This document shows positions 31,258 to 39,749 of a DNA stretch of 64,000 nucleotides, one piece after another. This DNA is from Zoogloea sp. (GTDB lineage: Bacteria; Pseudomonadota; Gammaproteobacteria; Burkholderiales; Rhodocyclaceae), in assembly GCF_028689785.1 (NCBI RefSeq), contig NZ_JAQVCN010000012.1, forward strand, positions 1-64,000. Reading direction: 5' to 3'. The stretch's first letter is position 1, and every line of letters starts with the position of its first letter. A program made the translations under genes and the position numbers. The notes below the pieces were generated by a model. The model made no database searches and had not been told where the DNA came from. It saw only the letters and a list, made by a program, of their open reading frames with translations.

Positions 31258-33192
31258 GTGCCCAGCTCCGGAAACGACAGGACCATTGTGCTTGGGGGGG
31301 GCGCCAGCAGCGCCGGCAGCGTTCCGCCTGCCAACCCCGGCAGCAGCCCCAATTGCCTGCCCATGAACACCCGACTCGGCGAGTTCGAGATCGTGGGGCT
31401 TATTGGCGAAGGGGGCTTCGGCATTGTCTACCTGGCCTATGATCATTCCCTGGAACGCAAGGTCGCCCTGAAGGAGTACATGCCCGCGTCGCTGGCCTCC
31501 CGCACCCGGGATCTGCAGGTTTCGGTGCGTTCGGAGCGGCATCGCGAGACCTTCGAGGTGGGGCTGCGCAGTTTTGTGAATGAGGCGCGTCTGCTCGCCA
31601 AGTTCGACAACCCGGCGCTGGTCAAGGTCTACCGCTTCTGGGAGGACAGGGGCTCGGCCTACATGGCCATGCCCTTCTACGACGGGGTCACCCTGCGTGA
31701 TGCCCTCAGGCAGCGCACCGGGGTGCCTGACGAGGGCTGGATCCGCCGGATTCTCGTGCCGCTGATGGATGCACTGGAGATCATGCATTCCGAAAGCTGT
31801 TTCCACCGGGACATTGCTCCGGACAACATCCTGCTGCTCAAGGATGAGCGTCCGGTGCTACTGGATTTTGGCGCCGCCCGCCGTGTGATCGGCGACATGA
31901 CGCAGGCGCTGACGGTGATCCTCAAGCCCGGCTTTGCGCCTGTCGAGCAGTACGCCGAGATGCCCGGCCTGAAGCAGGGGGCGTGGACCGACATCTACGC
32001 CCTGGCGGCGGTCGTGTACTACATCCTCACCGGTCGCACGCCCCCGGCGTCGGTGGGACGCTTGATGAACGACACTTACCAGCCGCTGGCCACGCTGGCG
32101 GCGGGGGCCTACGACCCGACCTTCCTCGCCGGGCTGGATCAATGCCTGGCGGTCAAGGCCGATGAGCGCCCCCAGTCCATTGCCGCGATGCGGGACGCGC
32201 TGGGTTTTGGCGAGGCGCCCGTGCGCCCTCAGCCAGCCCCTCAGCCAGCCCCTCAGCCAGCCCCTCAGCCAGCCCCTCAGCCAGCCGAGTCGTCGCCCGT
32301 CTCACTGCCCGGCGCGGTGGCGCAGGATGATGCGCCGCGGGTCAGATCAAGCCTGACTCTTGCCGCCCCGCCGTCCAAAACGGAGGTAAAACCCACCCAG
32401 ACGCGCACGCAGGGGCCGCTTGCCGATGCGGCATCGCCCATGCCCCCGGCGAAGGGCGGTCGCAGCGTGCTGGGGCCGGCGCTGGGCCTTGCGGCTGTCG
32501 TCCTGGCGGCGGTGGGCTACTTTGCCTTGAAGGGCGGTGATGAGGCGCCAAAGCCGGCTGCCGTGCCCGAGGTGGCCAAAGCGCCGGAGCCCGCCCCGGT
32601 GCATGTAGCGCCCGCGCCCGTCACCCCGGCACCGGCGGAGGTCGCTCAACCTGCGCTGCCGGCCGAGGTGGGCTGGAGCGAGGGGCTTCAGGCGCTGCGG
32701 GATGCGGGCCACCGGGAAATGACGCTGAGCGGGGTCAAGTCTGCGCTCACGGTGGGCAAGGATGCCCTGTCCTTTGCGCTCAGGAGCGAGCAGGCGGGTT
32801 ACGTTTATCTCCTCCTGCTGGACAAGACCGACGGCAAGCTGTCGTTGATCTTTCCGAACACGCTGGATCTCGACAACCGGATTGCGGCTGGTGGGGCGAT
32901 GCGCTTCCCGCGGGAGCGCTGGTCTTTCACCGCGGATGCCCCGGCCGGGGAATGGGAGGTACTGGTGATCGTTGCCGACAACAAGCGTGATTTTGCCGGG
33001 CTGGGGCTGGTGCCCCACGACGGCATTGCCAGCGCGCCGCTCAAGGACGTAGAGCAGGCCCTCGGCCGGCTTGGCCCGGGCAGCCTGGCGGGGGCGCCTG
33101 TGTGCCCGAAGGGCGAGGCCCGCTGTGCTGTCGATTTCGGTGCCAGGCACTTCAAGGTGACGGAGCTTGAGGCTCCGGCACAAAAGCACTAG
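31258..33192 (+). CDS. Membrane Ser/Thr protein kinase with C-terminal DUF4384 domain
   Basis: The 644-residue protein has a Hanks-type kinase domain (~40-300): glycine loop GEGGFGIVY, ATP-binding Lys in VALKEYMPASL, catalytic HRDIAPDNILL (~182), DFGAARRVIGDM (~203) and APVEQYAEMPG in the activation segment. A Pro/Ala/Gln repeat linker follows, then one membrane span (~405-425), a second Pro/Ala-rich linker and a C-terminal DUF4384 domain (~485-600, GYVYLLLLDKTDGKLSLIFP). DUF4384 is thought to sense or bind extracytoplasmic ligands. The GTG at 31258 is the furthest start; an ATG at 31363 just before the kinase domain is the alternative. Confidence 0.9.
   Translation: MPSSGNDRTIVLGGGASSAGSVPPANPGSSPNCLPMNTRLGEFEIVGLIGEGGFGIVYLAYDHSLERKVALKEYMPASLASRTRDLQVSVRSERHRETFEVGLRSFVNEARLLAKFDNPALVKVYRFWEDRGSAYMAMPFYDGVTLRDALRQRTGVPDEGWIRRILVPLMDALEIMHSESCFHRDIAPDNILLLKDERPVLLDFGAARRVIGDMTQALTVILKPGFAPVEQYAEMPGLKQGAWTDIYALAAVVYYILTGRTPPASVGRLMNDTYQPLATLAAGAYDPTFLAGLDQCLAVKADERPQSIAAMRDALGFGEAPVRPQPAPQPAPQPAPQPAPQPAESSPVSLPGAVAQDDAPRVRSSLTLAAPPSKTEVKPTQTRTQGPLADAASPMPPAKGGRSVLGPALGLAAVVLAAVGYFALKGGDEAPKPAAVPEVAKAPEPAPVHVAPAPVTPAPAEVAQPALPAEVGWSEGLQALRDAGHREMTLSGVKSALTVGKDALSFALRSEQAGYVYLLLLDKTDGKLSLIFPNTLDLDNRIAAGGAMRFPRERWSFTADAPAGEWEVLVIVADNKRDFAGLGLVPHDGIASAPLKDVEQALGRLGPGSLAGAPVCPKGEARCAVDFGARHFKVTELEAPAQKH
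32226..32287 (+). repeat. 12-bp tandem repeat inside the kinase gene
   Basis: About five tandem copies of CAGCCAGCCCCT encode repeated Pro-Gln-Pro-Ala units in the linker after the kinase domain. The copy number is likely to vary between strains by slippage without changing frame, because the unit is four codons. Confidence 0.85.
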
Positions 33193-33335
33193 CCCATTCT
33201 CCGCTCCATCATCTGCCAGTGCCTTCAGGGCGCGTGCGCTGTTCAAGCTGTAGCTGGGGGTGAAGGCATATCCCACCCGGAGTGCTGGCTCGGGTTGTCG
33301 CCCTGGGGGGGTGCCGATCTTGAGCCGCCGTGGGC

Positions 33336-35264
33336 TCAGTAGCCCAGGGCCCGCCCGATGAAGTTCTTCGGCACCCGGGCCTTGGGCACCCGCATGTCGA
33401 ACCAGCTGCGCACATCCTCGTCCAGGCCGATGCCGTGCATGTAGTTGTAGAGCGCCTTGTTGAGGGCCACCCCCAGCGCGTCGTGGTCCACCCCGGTGGG
33501 GTCGATGAAGCCCACGTCGTTCTTGGCAAAGCGGATCGGCGGCAGGGGCTTGAGCTTCACGCCGTACTCTTCGGGGTTCTGGCCCACCGGTGAATGCACG
33601 GTGCACACGAAGCGGTGGAAGAAGCCCGACTGGATGCAGCCGGCGTCGAAGAGCTGGCGCACGTATTCCAGCGCGTCCACGGTGTCCTGCACGGTCTGGG
33701 TGGGGAAGCCGTACATCAGGTAGGCATGCACCAGGATGCCGGCATCGCTGAAGCCCTTGGTGACCCGGGCCACCTGGTCCACCGAAACCCCCTTCTTCAT
33801 CAGCGTCAGCAGCCGGTCGGAGGCCACCTCCAGGCCGCCGGAGATGGCGATGCAGCCGCTGTCGGCGAGCTGCTGGCACAGCTCGGGGGTGAAGGATTTT
33901 TCAAAGCGGATGTTGCCCCACCACGAAATCGCCCGGTTGCGCCGGGCCAGCTCGTCGGCCAGGGCCTTGAGCACCTTGGGCGGAGCGGCCTCGTCCACGA
34001 AGTGGAAGCCGGTTTGGCCGGTTTCGGCAACGATGGCCTCGATGCGGTCCACCAGCAGGTCGGCGCCGGCGGCGTCGTAGCGGCCGATGTAGTCCAGGCT
34101 CACGTCGCAGAAGCTGCACTTCTTCCAGTAGCAGCCGTGGGCCACGGTGAGCTTGTTCCAGCGCCCGTCCGACCACATGCGGTGCATGGGGTTGAGCATG
34201 TCGAGGATGGACAGGTAGCTGTCCAGGGGCAGGCCGTCCCAGGTGGGGGTGCCGACCTCGGCAAAGGGCACGTCGGGTTCGACCAGATTGATGTAGCGCA
34301 CCTGGCCGTCCTCGCGCACATAGGTGCGCACCAGGCGCGAGCGGCCGCGCTTGCCGGCCAGATGTTCCAGCAGGGCCAGCAGGGGGCGCTCGCCGTCGTC
34401 GAGGGTGATGTAGTCGAAGTAGTCGAAGACCCGCGGCTCGGCCAGCTCCCTCAGCTCGGTGTTCACAAAGCCGCCGCCCAGCACGGTGACAATGGCCGGG
34501 TGCCGGGCCTTGAGGGTCTGGGCGATGCGGAAGGCCGCGTACACCGAGCCGGGGAAGGGCACCGACAGAAGCACCACCTGCGGCTGATGGCGCTGGATGG
34601 CGCTCAGGGTGAGGGATTCGAGGGTGTCATCCACCAGGGTCGGTGGGGCCGCCAGGGCCGTGGCCAGGGGTTCGAAGCTGGGCTGGGCCATGGCCAGGGA
34701 TTCGGCATAGCGCACAAACTCGAAGCGCGGGTCGCCCGCTTCACGCAGCACGTCGGCCAGATCGTTGAGATAGAGGGTGGCCAGGTGGCGGGCCTTGTCC
34801 TGCACCCCCAGGGCGCCGAAGGCCCAGGCCAGTGGGTCGCCGCCGTCAGGGTCGTAGTAGGCGTCGAGGGAGGCAAAGCGCGGCCCCTCGGGCAGAAAGG
34901 CGCGGCTGGCGATGCGGTGGGCCAGGGTGGGGTCGCGCCCCTGCAGAAAGGCGATCGTCGGGGCGATGGTGGCCCGGTAGCGCTCGAAGGCGCCTTCGAA
35001 GGTCTGCAGCGTTGCCGATCGCTTCTTGCCGGGGAGCGCCCGGGCCCGTTCGCGCAGGGCCTCCAGGCCGGTGGGCGAGAACAGGGTGAGCACCAGTCGC
35101 AGGGCCAGGTCGTCCTGTACCGCGTCCACGCCGCGGCTGCGCAAAAAGCCGGTGAGGTAGGCGGTGGACGGGTAGGGCGTGTTGAGCTGCGTCATCGGCG
35201 GGATGAGCGACAGCACGCGGGGGGCGGCCCGGGGCGTCGCCGGGGCGCCGGTGGTTTCGGTCAT
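33336..35264 (-). CDS. B12-binding-domain radical SAM protein
   Basis: The 642-residue protein starts with the cobalamin-binding-like region (SLIPPMTQLNTPYPSTAYLT, QVVLLSVPFPGSVYAAFRIA, TVLGGGFVNTELREL). A radical SAM domain follows, whose cluster motif reads CYWKKCSFCDV (~360), i.e. CX4CX2C rather than the standard CX3CX2C. Later segments VDEAAPPKVLKALADEL, AISGGLEVASDRLLTLMKKG and YLMYGFPTQTVQDT belong to the TIM-barrel. The substrate is unknown; such proteins modify lipids, peptides or cofactors. The start at 35264 is assigned by homology of length, since the ribosome binding site is weak. Confidence 0.85.
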   Translation of the reverse strand: MTETTGAPATPRAAPRVLSLIPPMTQLNTPYPSTAYLTGFLRSRGVDAVQDDLALRLVLTLFSPTGLEALRERARALPGKKRSATLQTFEGAFERYRATIAPTIAFLQGRDPTLAHRIASRAFLPEGPRFASLDAYYDPDGGDPLAWAFGALGVQDKARHLATLYLNDLADVLREAGDPRFEFVRYAESLAMAQPSFEPLATALAAPPTLVDDTLESLTLSAIQRHQPQVVLLSVPFPGSVYAAFRIAQTLKARHPAIVTVLGGGFVNTELRELAEPRVFDYFDYITLDDGERPLLALLEHLAGKRGRSRLVRTYVREDGQVRYINLVEPDVPFAEVGTPTWDGLPLDSYLSILDMLNPMHRMWSDGRWNKLTVAHGCYWKKCSFCDVSLDYIGRYDAAGADLLVDRIEAIVAETGQTGFHFVDEAAPPKVLKALADELARRNRAISWWGNIRFEKSFTPELCQQLADSGCIAISGGLEVASDRLLTLMKKGVSVDQVARVTKGFSDAGILVHAYLMYGFPTQTVQDTVDALEYVRQLFDAGCIQSGFFHRFVCTVHSPVGQNPEEYGVKLKPLPPIRFAKNDVGFIDPTGVDHDALGVALNKALYNYMHGIGLDEDVRSWFDMRVPKARVPKNFIGRALGY

Positions 35265-35345
35265 GGTGGCGTGGGCCCGCAGGCCGGCAGGGGTGAGGCC
35301 GGAATGATAGCGGGGATGGCCGGTGGGGCCGAGCCCCCGCGGCAC

Positions 35346-36551
35346 CTAGTCCGCCGTATGGCGCCGGTAGTACAGGCCCGCGGCCACCGTCAGCAGGCCG
35401 CACAGCGCCAGGGTTGGACGCACACCGACAGCGTGGGCCAGGCTGCCCACCACAAAGCTGCCCAGGGGCGCTACGCCGAGAAAGGCCATGGTGAACAGGG
35501 CCATCACCCGGCCCCGGAAGGCGTTGTCCACCCGGGTCTGGATCAGGGTGTTGCTGCCCGCCACGGTGATGATGATGGCCAGGCCCAGGGCCAGCAGCAC
35601 CGGCACGGCCATCCACAGGGCCGGCGACAGGCCGAACAGGGCCACGCACACGCCTACCGCCGGCGCCGCCAGCGCCACCTTGCGGGTCAGGCCGGCGGTG
35701 TCCTGGCGGCTGGCCAGATAGGCACTGCCGAGCAGTGACCCGGCTCCCGAGCAGCCCAGCAGCAGCCCGTACAGGCGCGCGTCGCCGCCGAAGATCTCCC
35801 GGGCGAACAGCGGCATCAGCACCACATAAGGTGCTGCCAGGAAACTGACGGTGGCCACCAGCAGCAGCGAGGCGCGGATCTCCGCCTGCCCGGCGGCGTA
35901 GGCCAGGCCTTCACGCAGGGCCTGGAGGGGCGGCGCGGGGGGCTTGCGCGCCTCGCCGGCCGGCAGGCGGATGGCCAGCAGGGCCAGCAGCACCGCCAGG
36001 TAGGACAGCCCGTTGAGCAGAAAGCACACCGCCTCGCCGGCCAGCGCCACCACAAATCCGGCGAGGCTCGGGCCAACGAAGCGTGCCGAGTTCATCAGAA
36101 ACGAATTGAGAGCGATGGCATTGGGCAGGTCGGCCTTGTTGTCTACCAACTGCACCGCAATGGCCTGGCGGGTCGGCACGTCCAGCGCATTGATCAGGCC
36201 CAGCCCGAAGGCCAGCGCGATGAGGTGCGCCGGGGTGGCGCTGCCCTGCCAGGCCAGCACCGCCAGCCCCAGGGCCTGCACCATCGAAAGAGCCTGGGTG
36301 GCCAGCAGCAGGCGGCGTTTGTCGAAGCGGTCGGTGATCACTCCGCCGATGGCGCTGAAAACCAGGATCGGGAACTGGCTGGCAAAGCCCACCACGCCCA
36401 GCACCAGCGCCGACCCGGTGAGGCGGTAGGCCAGCCACACCATGGCCACCTGCTGCATCCAGGTGCCCGCCAGGGAAATCAGCTGGCCGGCAAAGTAGAT
36501 GCGGTAATTGCGGGATTCAAGGGCGCGGAGGATGGGCGGCATGGAAGGCAT
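35346..36551 (-). CDS. MFS transporter (EntS-like group)
   Basis: A 401-residue carrier with about 12 membrane segments and the MFS loop DRFDKRRLLLATQ after helix 2. NYRIYFAGQLISLAGTWMQQ at the N-terminus and DVPTRQAIAVQLVDNKADLP are diagnostic of the EntS/DUF894 branch, whose members export siderophores or drugs. The substrate is not deducible. It lies 81 bp upstream of the radical SAM gene on the same strand, so the two may be cotranscribed and the transporter may export a radical SAM product. The start (36551 or 36542) is uncertain. Confidence 0.85.
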   Translation of the reverse strand: MPSMPPILRALESRNYRIYFAGQLISLAGTWMQQVAMVWLAYRLTGSALVLGVVGFASQFPILVFSAIGGVITDRFDKRRLLLATQALSMVQALGLAVLAWQGSATPAHLIALAFGLGLINALDVPTRQAIAVQLVDNKADLPNAIALNSFLMNSARFVGPSLAGFVVALAGEAVCFLLNGLSYLAVLLALLAIRLPAGEARKPPAPPLQALREGLAYAAGQAEIRASLLLVATVSFLAAPYVVLMPLFAREIFGGDARLYGLLLGCSGAGSLLGSAYLASRQDTAGLTRKVALAAPAVGVCVALFGLSPALWMAVPVLLALGLAIIITVAGSNTLIQTRVDNAFRGRVMALFTMAFLGVAPLGSFVVGSLAHAVGVRPTLALCGLLTVAAGLYYRRHTAD

Positions 36552-36681
36552 CAAAACAGGTGGGTGGCCGAAGGTAGCCCGGCTGGCGGACGAAGGAAAG
36601 CCCAACGCCCCAGCCTGCCCGCCACCCTGCGCATGCTATCGTTTCCGAGCCCATCCTTTTGACATGCACAGGGAGATTTCC

Positions 36682-37047
36682 ATGCAGTGGTATCTGAAAG
36701 CACTCAGGCAGTACGCCGATTTCAAGGGCCGCGCCCAGCGCAAGGAATACTGGATGTTCACCCTCTTCAACCTGATCATCATGGTCGTGCTGCAGCTGGT
36801 CGGCGGCGGCGGTGAGGGCGGCATGGGCGACGTGCTGTCGGGCATCTACAGCCTCGGCGTGCTGCTGCCCAGCGTCGGCGTGACGGTGCGCCGCCTCCAC
36901 GACATCGGCAAATCCGGCTGGTGGGCTTTGCTGATGATCGTGCCCCTCATCGGCGCGCTGGTGTTGATCTACTTTGCCGTGCAGGACAGCCAGGAGGGGA
37001 GCAATGAGTATGGGCCGAATCCGAAGGGCTTGGCGTTGCCAGGGTGA
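36682..37047 (+). CDS. DUF805 membrane protein
   Basis: The 121-residue protein has the DUF805 signature: WYLKALRQYADFKGRAQRKE, then EYWMFTLFNLIIMVVLQLVG and VTVRRLHDIGKSGWWALLM, with three membrane segments. YhaH/YhaI-type members are of unknown function. The ATG at 36682 follows GGGAGATTT. The gene is divergent from the MFS exporter and convergent with nadV. Confidence 0.9.
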   Translation: MQWYLKALRQYADFKGRAQRKEYWMFTLFNLIIMVVLQLVGGGGEGGMGDVLSGIYSLGVLLPSVGVTVRRLHDIGKSGWWALLMIVPLIGALVLIYFAVQDSQEGSNEYGPNPKGLALPG

Positions 37048-37053
37048 TACCCA

Positions 37054-37113
37054 CCGCCTTTAAAGGCGGCGGATCGCCTGGCCTCCGACGTCATGGCATG
37101 TCGGAGGCCAGGC
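37054..37113. terminator. Two hairpins between the convergent DUF805 and nadV genes
   Basis: A CCGCCTTTAAAGGCGG palindrome at 37054-37069 is followed by a perfect 14-bp stem, with GCCTGGCCTCCGAC at 37076-37089 and its complement at 37100-37113. There is no T-tract, so they may stall both convergent transcripts rather than act as classical terminators. Confidence 0.5.
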
Positions 37114-37119
37114 GCCTGC

Positions 37120-38751
37120 TCAATCAGCTTCCCGAAGCCGGGCGCGAATCTCCGCCAAAGTGGTCTTGCCCAGCATGCGGCCATCCCGGAAGACGGGGCA
37201 CAGTTCGCCCAGCAGGCTGTCTTGGCGCACCTGTCGATCACGGAGAACATAGCGCCCGTCGTCGATGTCGACCCGCAGATAACCTTGCGCCGAGCGCTTG
37301 GTGCCGTTGTCTGTCACCGGATCCTTGACCAACTCCCGTACGTTCCCGTTCACGATGCCGGCGGTGGCCTTCATGGCCCACCCGAAGCAGTCGCGGGTCA
37401 GGTACTGGTAGGTGTAGGAGCCGATGCCGAACACCACGTTGCCCGAGGCGAAGCCCTTGGCGGCCAATCGGGCCAGAATGCGCTGGCCGCGCTCCAGTGT
37501 GATCGAATCGCCGTAGATCAGGCCGACCCGCGGGTTCAGAAGCCTATGGCCGGTAGCCGTCAGGCTGCCGCCGAATAGGTCCCACAGGCATTCAACGGCC
37601 CCTTTTACTTCGGCAGCCGAAACCCGGGCTCCCAACAGTGCTTTTCCGTCTTTCCGCTCCACCACGAAGTAGCGGCCCGCCAGGCAGACAGTTTCAGTAC
37701 TCACCTGATCAACCTCCTCGGCGGTGTCGATGACGGTTGTCGTTAGGCCGGACAGGATCAGCACCGGATCGCCGCTGTCTGGGCGGAAAACAACCTTCGC
37801 GTTGCCCAGGGCGTCCGGGCGTCGGGCGAGGATCTCCGGGCGCAAGGCTTCTGCGCATTCGGTGATGACTTTCCAGAAGTTCCAGGTGTCACTCACGATG
37901 GACACGATGCCCGCCGGATAGACCTCGGTGATCAGCCGTCGGATGGTGTCTGGCTCGGAGGCTTCGAGCCCCATGCACATCACGCTGTGTTCCGTTGCCG
38001 GTACGGAGCCGCCGATGAGTTCGGCCTCGGCATCGGCGTCGTAGTACTCCTCCAGGAAGTCGATGGCCGATACCGTGTCGGTGCCGGTGAAGGACAGCAA
38101 GTGAGCCGCGCCGCTGACCATCGCCCTCTCGATGCCGTCGATCCCCCGCATCGAAAAGTCGTGGCCCTGCCAGGGTACGAACTCGGCGGGCGTGCCCGTG
38201 AGCGCCGCGTAGTGCTCGAACAGGCGACGGAACTCCCGGGCGATGGTGGCCACGGTCGATGCTTTCCAGAGTTCGGCACTCATGGCCGTCTCCAGGTAAT
38301 TGGTCACCCAGAAGAACTCCGGCAAGGTGTTCACGATGGTGAGGGCGGGTACGCGCATGGGAATGAGGCTCCCTTCGGGCAGGGCGCGAATTTCCACCGG
38401 CAGATAGCCCAGCGCGTGCAAGGCCTCGATGTGGGTGACCGGTACTGCACCGTCACCCAGTGCGGTGTCCATGCGTCGCTTGTAACGGCGTACTGCCACG
38501 TCGCGAGCTTGGTCGAAGAAGCTCTGCTTCCAGCTATCGATCAGGAAGGCCTGCATGAAGGCCTGGAGGCCAAACCACACCACCCTCCCGTCGAAGGCCG
38601 GCAGGCCGTCAAGGCTCTCCCGGATGACAGGTGCAAGCCGGTCCGAGCGGGGTGTCCAGTTGGAGTAAACCTCGGTGGTGCCCTGGGGATACTGGAAGAT
38701 GTGCCCGGTCTTGTAGAAATCCAGGGCAGTCGGTGCGAACAGCGAGTACAT
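37120..38751 (-). CDS. nadV: Nicotinamide phosphoribosyltransferase
   Basis: This 543-residue enzyme joins nicotinamide and PRPP to form NMN. It matches NAMPT/NadV: APTALDFYKTGHIFQYPQGT at the N-terminus, WQGHDFSMRGIDG (~198), the catalytic His in SVPATEHSVMCMG (~252), IVSIVSDTWNFWKVI and the PRPP-site RPDSGDPVLILSG (~325). GDSITLERGQRIL follows. It lies 2 bp after prs and probably shares its NrtR-controlled promoter, so PRPP and its consumer are made together. It is slightly longer than human NAMPT (491). Confidence 0.94.
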   Translation of the reverse strand: MYSLFAPTALDFYKTGHIFQYPQGTTEVYSNWTPRSDRLAPVIRESLDGLPAFDGRVVWFGLQAFMQAFLIDSWKQSFFDQARDVAVRRYKRRMDTALGDGAVPVTHIEALHALGYLPVEIRALPEGSLIPMRVPALTIVNTLPEFFWVTNYLETAMSAELWKASTVATIAREFRRLFEHYAALTGTPAEFVPWQGHDFSMRGIDGIERAMVSGAAHLLSFTGTDTVSAIDFLEEYYDADAEAELIGGSVPATEHSVMCMGLEASEPDTIRRLITEVYPAGIVSIVSDTWNFWKVITECAEALRPEILARRPDALGNAKVVFRPDSGDPVLILSGLTTTVIDTAEEVDQVSTETVCLAGRYFVVERKDGKALLGARVSAAEVKGAVECLWDLFGGSLTATGHRLLNPRVGLIYGDSITLERGQRILARLAAKGFASGNVVFGIGSYTYQYLTRDCFGWAMKATAGIVNGNVRELVKDPVTDNGTKRSAQGYLRVDIDDGRYVLRDRQVRQDSLLGELCPVFRDGRMLGKTTLAEIRARLREAD

Positions 38752-38753
38752 GA

Positions 38754-39596
38754 TCAGGCTCCTTGGGTGAGGGAGACCAGGCCCGGGACACGGGAGTTGG
38801 TCCAGTCGTAGGGGGTGAAGACTTTGTCATAGGCGGCGAGGAGTGCTGCTGGCCCCTGACTGAAAATGGCGTGGGTGATGTAGAGGAAGCGTCCGCCTTC
38901 CGGTATGAAAGGCATCGCGGCAGCAAGCTCCAGGAAGGTTCGGCCGCCGTCGCAGATGTCATCCACCACCAGCACGGGGTGCGTCGGCGGCAGGGGCGCG
39001 GCCAGCTCCAGGCCTGTGATGCGCCCTGTCCGTGGGTCGCGCTGCTTGCGCGCGGAGACCACCTGATCAATGCCCAACCGGCGTGCCAGATCCTGAACTC
39101 GCCGCAGGGCGCCCGCATCGGGTGCCAGCAGCGTCACCCCGTTCTTGAAGGCAGGGTCTTCCAGCACTTGCTGCACGAACACAGATACATCCCGTACCCG
39201 GACCCGGTCCAGAAGGGCCGGGGCCACGTCGCTGTGGGGGTCGGTGACGGTGACGGTGCGATAGTCCTGGGCATTGATGAGTGAGCAAAACACCTTGATC
39301 GACAGGGCTTCGCCCGGATTGCAGACCCTGTCCTGGCGGGCATAGGGAATGTAGGGCATGTCCAGATCAATGGGCGTCTGCCCGCCGGCCTGCTGGCGCA
39401 GGGCATTGGTCAGCAGCAGCAAGGCCATGACGTCGTCCGCGCTGCGCAGCAGGGCGTGAATGCGGATTGCGGAGAGGCCTTCCGGATCGATGGCCAGACG
39501 CACCTGGATCTCTCCACCCGGAAAACGGAAAACCTCCGGAACGCACTGACAGAGCGTTTGCGTGCTGCGAGGGTAGCGAAGTTCAACAGAAAGCAT
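38754..39596 (-). CDS. prs: Ribose-phosphate pyrophosphokinase
   Basis: The 280-residue enzyme makes PRPP from ribose 5-phosphate and ATP. It shows IRIHALLRSADDVMALLLLT, MPYIPYARQDRVCNPGEALS (catalytic flexible region), TVTDPHSDVAPAL (metal-binding loop) and the PRPP loop VLVVDDICDGGRTF (~205). It is shorter and more divergent than the housekeeping Prs (~315 residues), matching the NAD-salvage-linked paralogues paired with nadV. The start at 39596 follows AAAGGAG, and a 21-bp operator lies directly upstream of that site. Confidence 0.9.
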   Translation of the reverse strand: MLSVELRYPRSTQTLCQCVPEVFRFPGGEIQVRLAIDPEGLSAIRIHALLRSADDVMALLLLTNALRQQAGGQTPIDLDMPYIPYARQDRVCNPGEALSIKVFCSLINAQDYRTVTVTDPHSDVAPALLDRVRVRDVSVFVQQVLEDPAFKNGVTLLAPDAGALRRVQDLARRLGIDQVVSARKQRDPRTGRITGLELAAPLPPTHPVLVVDDICDGGRTFLELAAAMPFIPEGGRFLYITHAIFSQGPAALLAAYDKVFTPYDWTNSRVPGLVSLTQGA

Positions 39597-39612
39597 GACG
39601 GCGACTCCTTTG

Positions 39613-39633
39613 TTAGTTGCGATGTGCAACTAA
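39613..39633. promoter_or_regulatory. NrtR-type operator, proximal site
   Basis: TTAGTTGC and GCAACTAA flank GATGT, a perfect 8+5+8 palindrome that ends just upstream of the prs ribosome binding site. It shares the GTTG...CAAC core with the larger palindrome at 39644-39686. Binding here would block transcript elongation or initiation for prs-nadV. Confidence 0.75.
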
Positions 39634-39643
39634 GTGGTTTGCA

Positions 39644-39686
39644 CTTTAATCTAGTTAGTTGTAATTTGCAACTAACTAGATTAAAG
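39644..39686. promoter_or_regulatory. NrtR-type operator, 43-bp perfect inverted repeat
   Basis: Arms of 18 bp, CTTTAATCTAGTTAGTTG and CAACTAACTAGATTAAAG, are perfectly complementary around TAATTTG. On the minus strand TTGCAA and TAAAGT within it could be the -35 and -10 of prs, so the operator overlaps the promoter. The nrtR gene next to it is the obvious binder. Confidence 0.75.
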
Positions 39687-39749
39687 ATATTCGTTCGTCA
39701 TTTTCTCTTGCTTTCAGGTGCTACGGAAAGGGTGGATGCCGTCAGTGTT

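Noticed and set aside
32226-32287. Possible CRISPR-like array
   Set aside because: The 12-bp repeats have no spacers and lie in frame inside the kinase gene, encoding a Pro-rich linker.
33594-35738. 714-codon + strand frame across the radical SAM gene
   Set aside because: Antisense shadow of a conserved gene, Gly/Gln/Val-rich with no motif.
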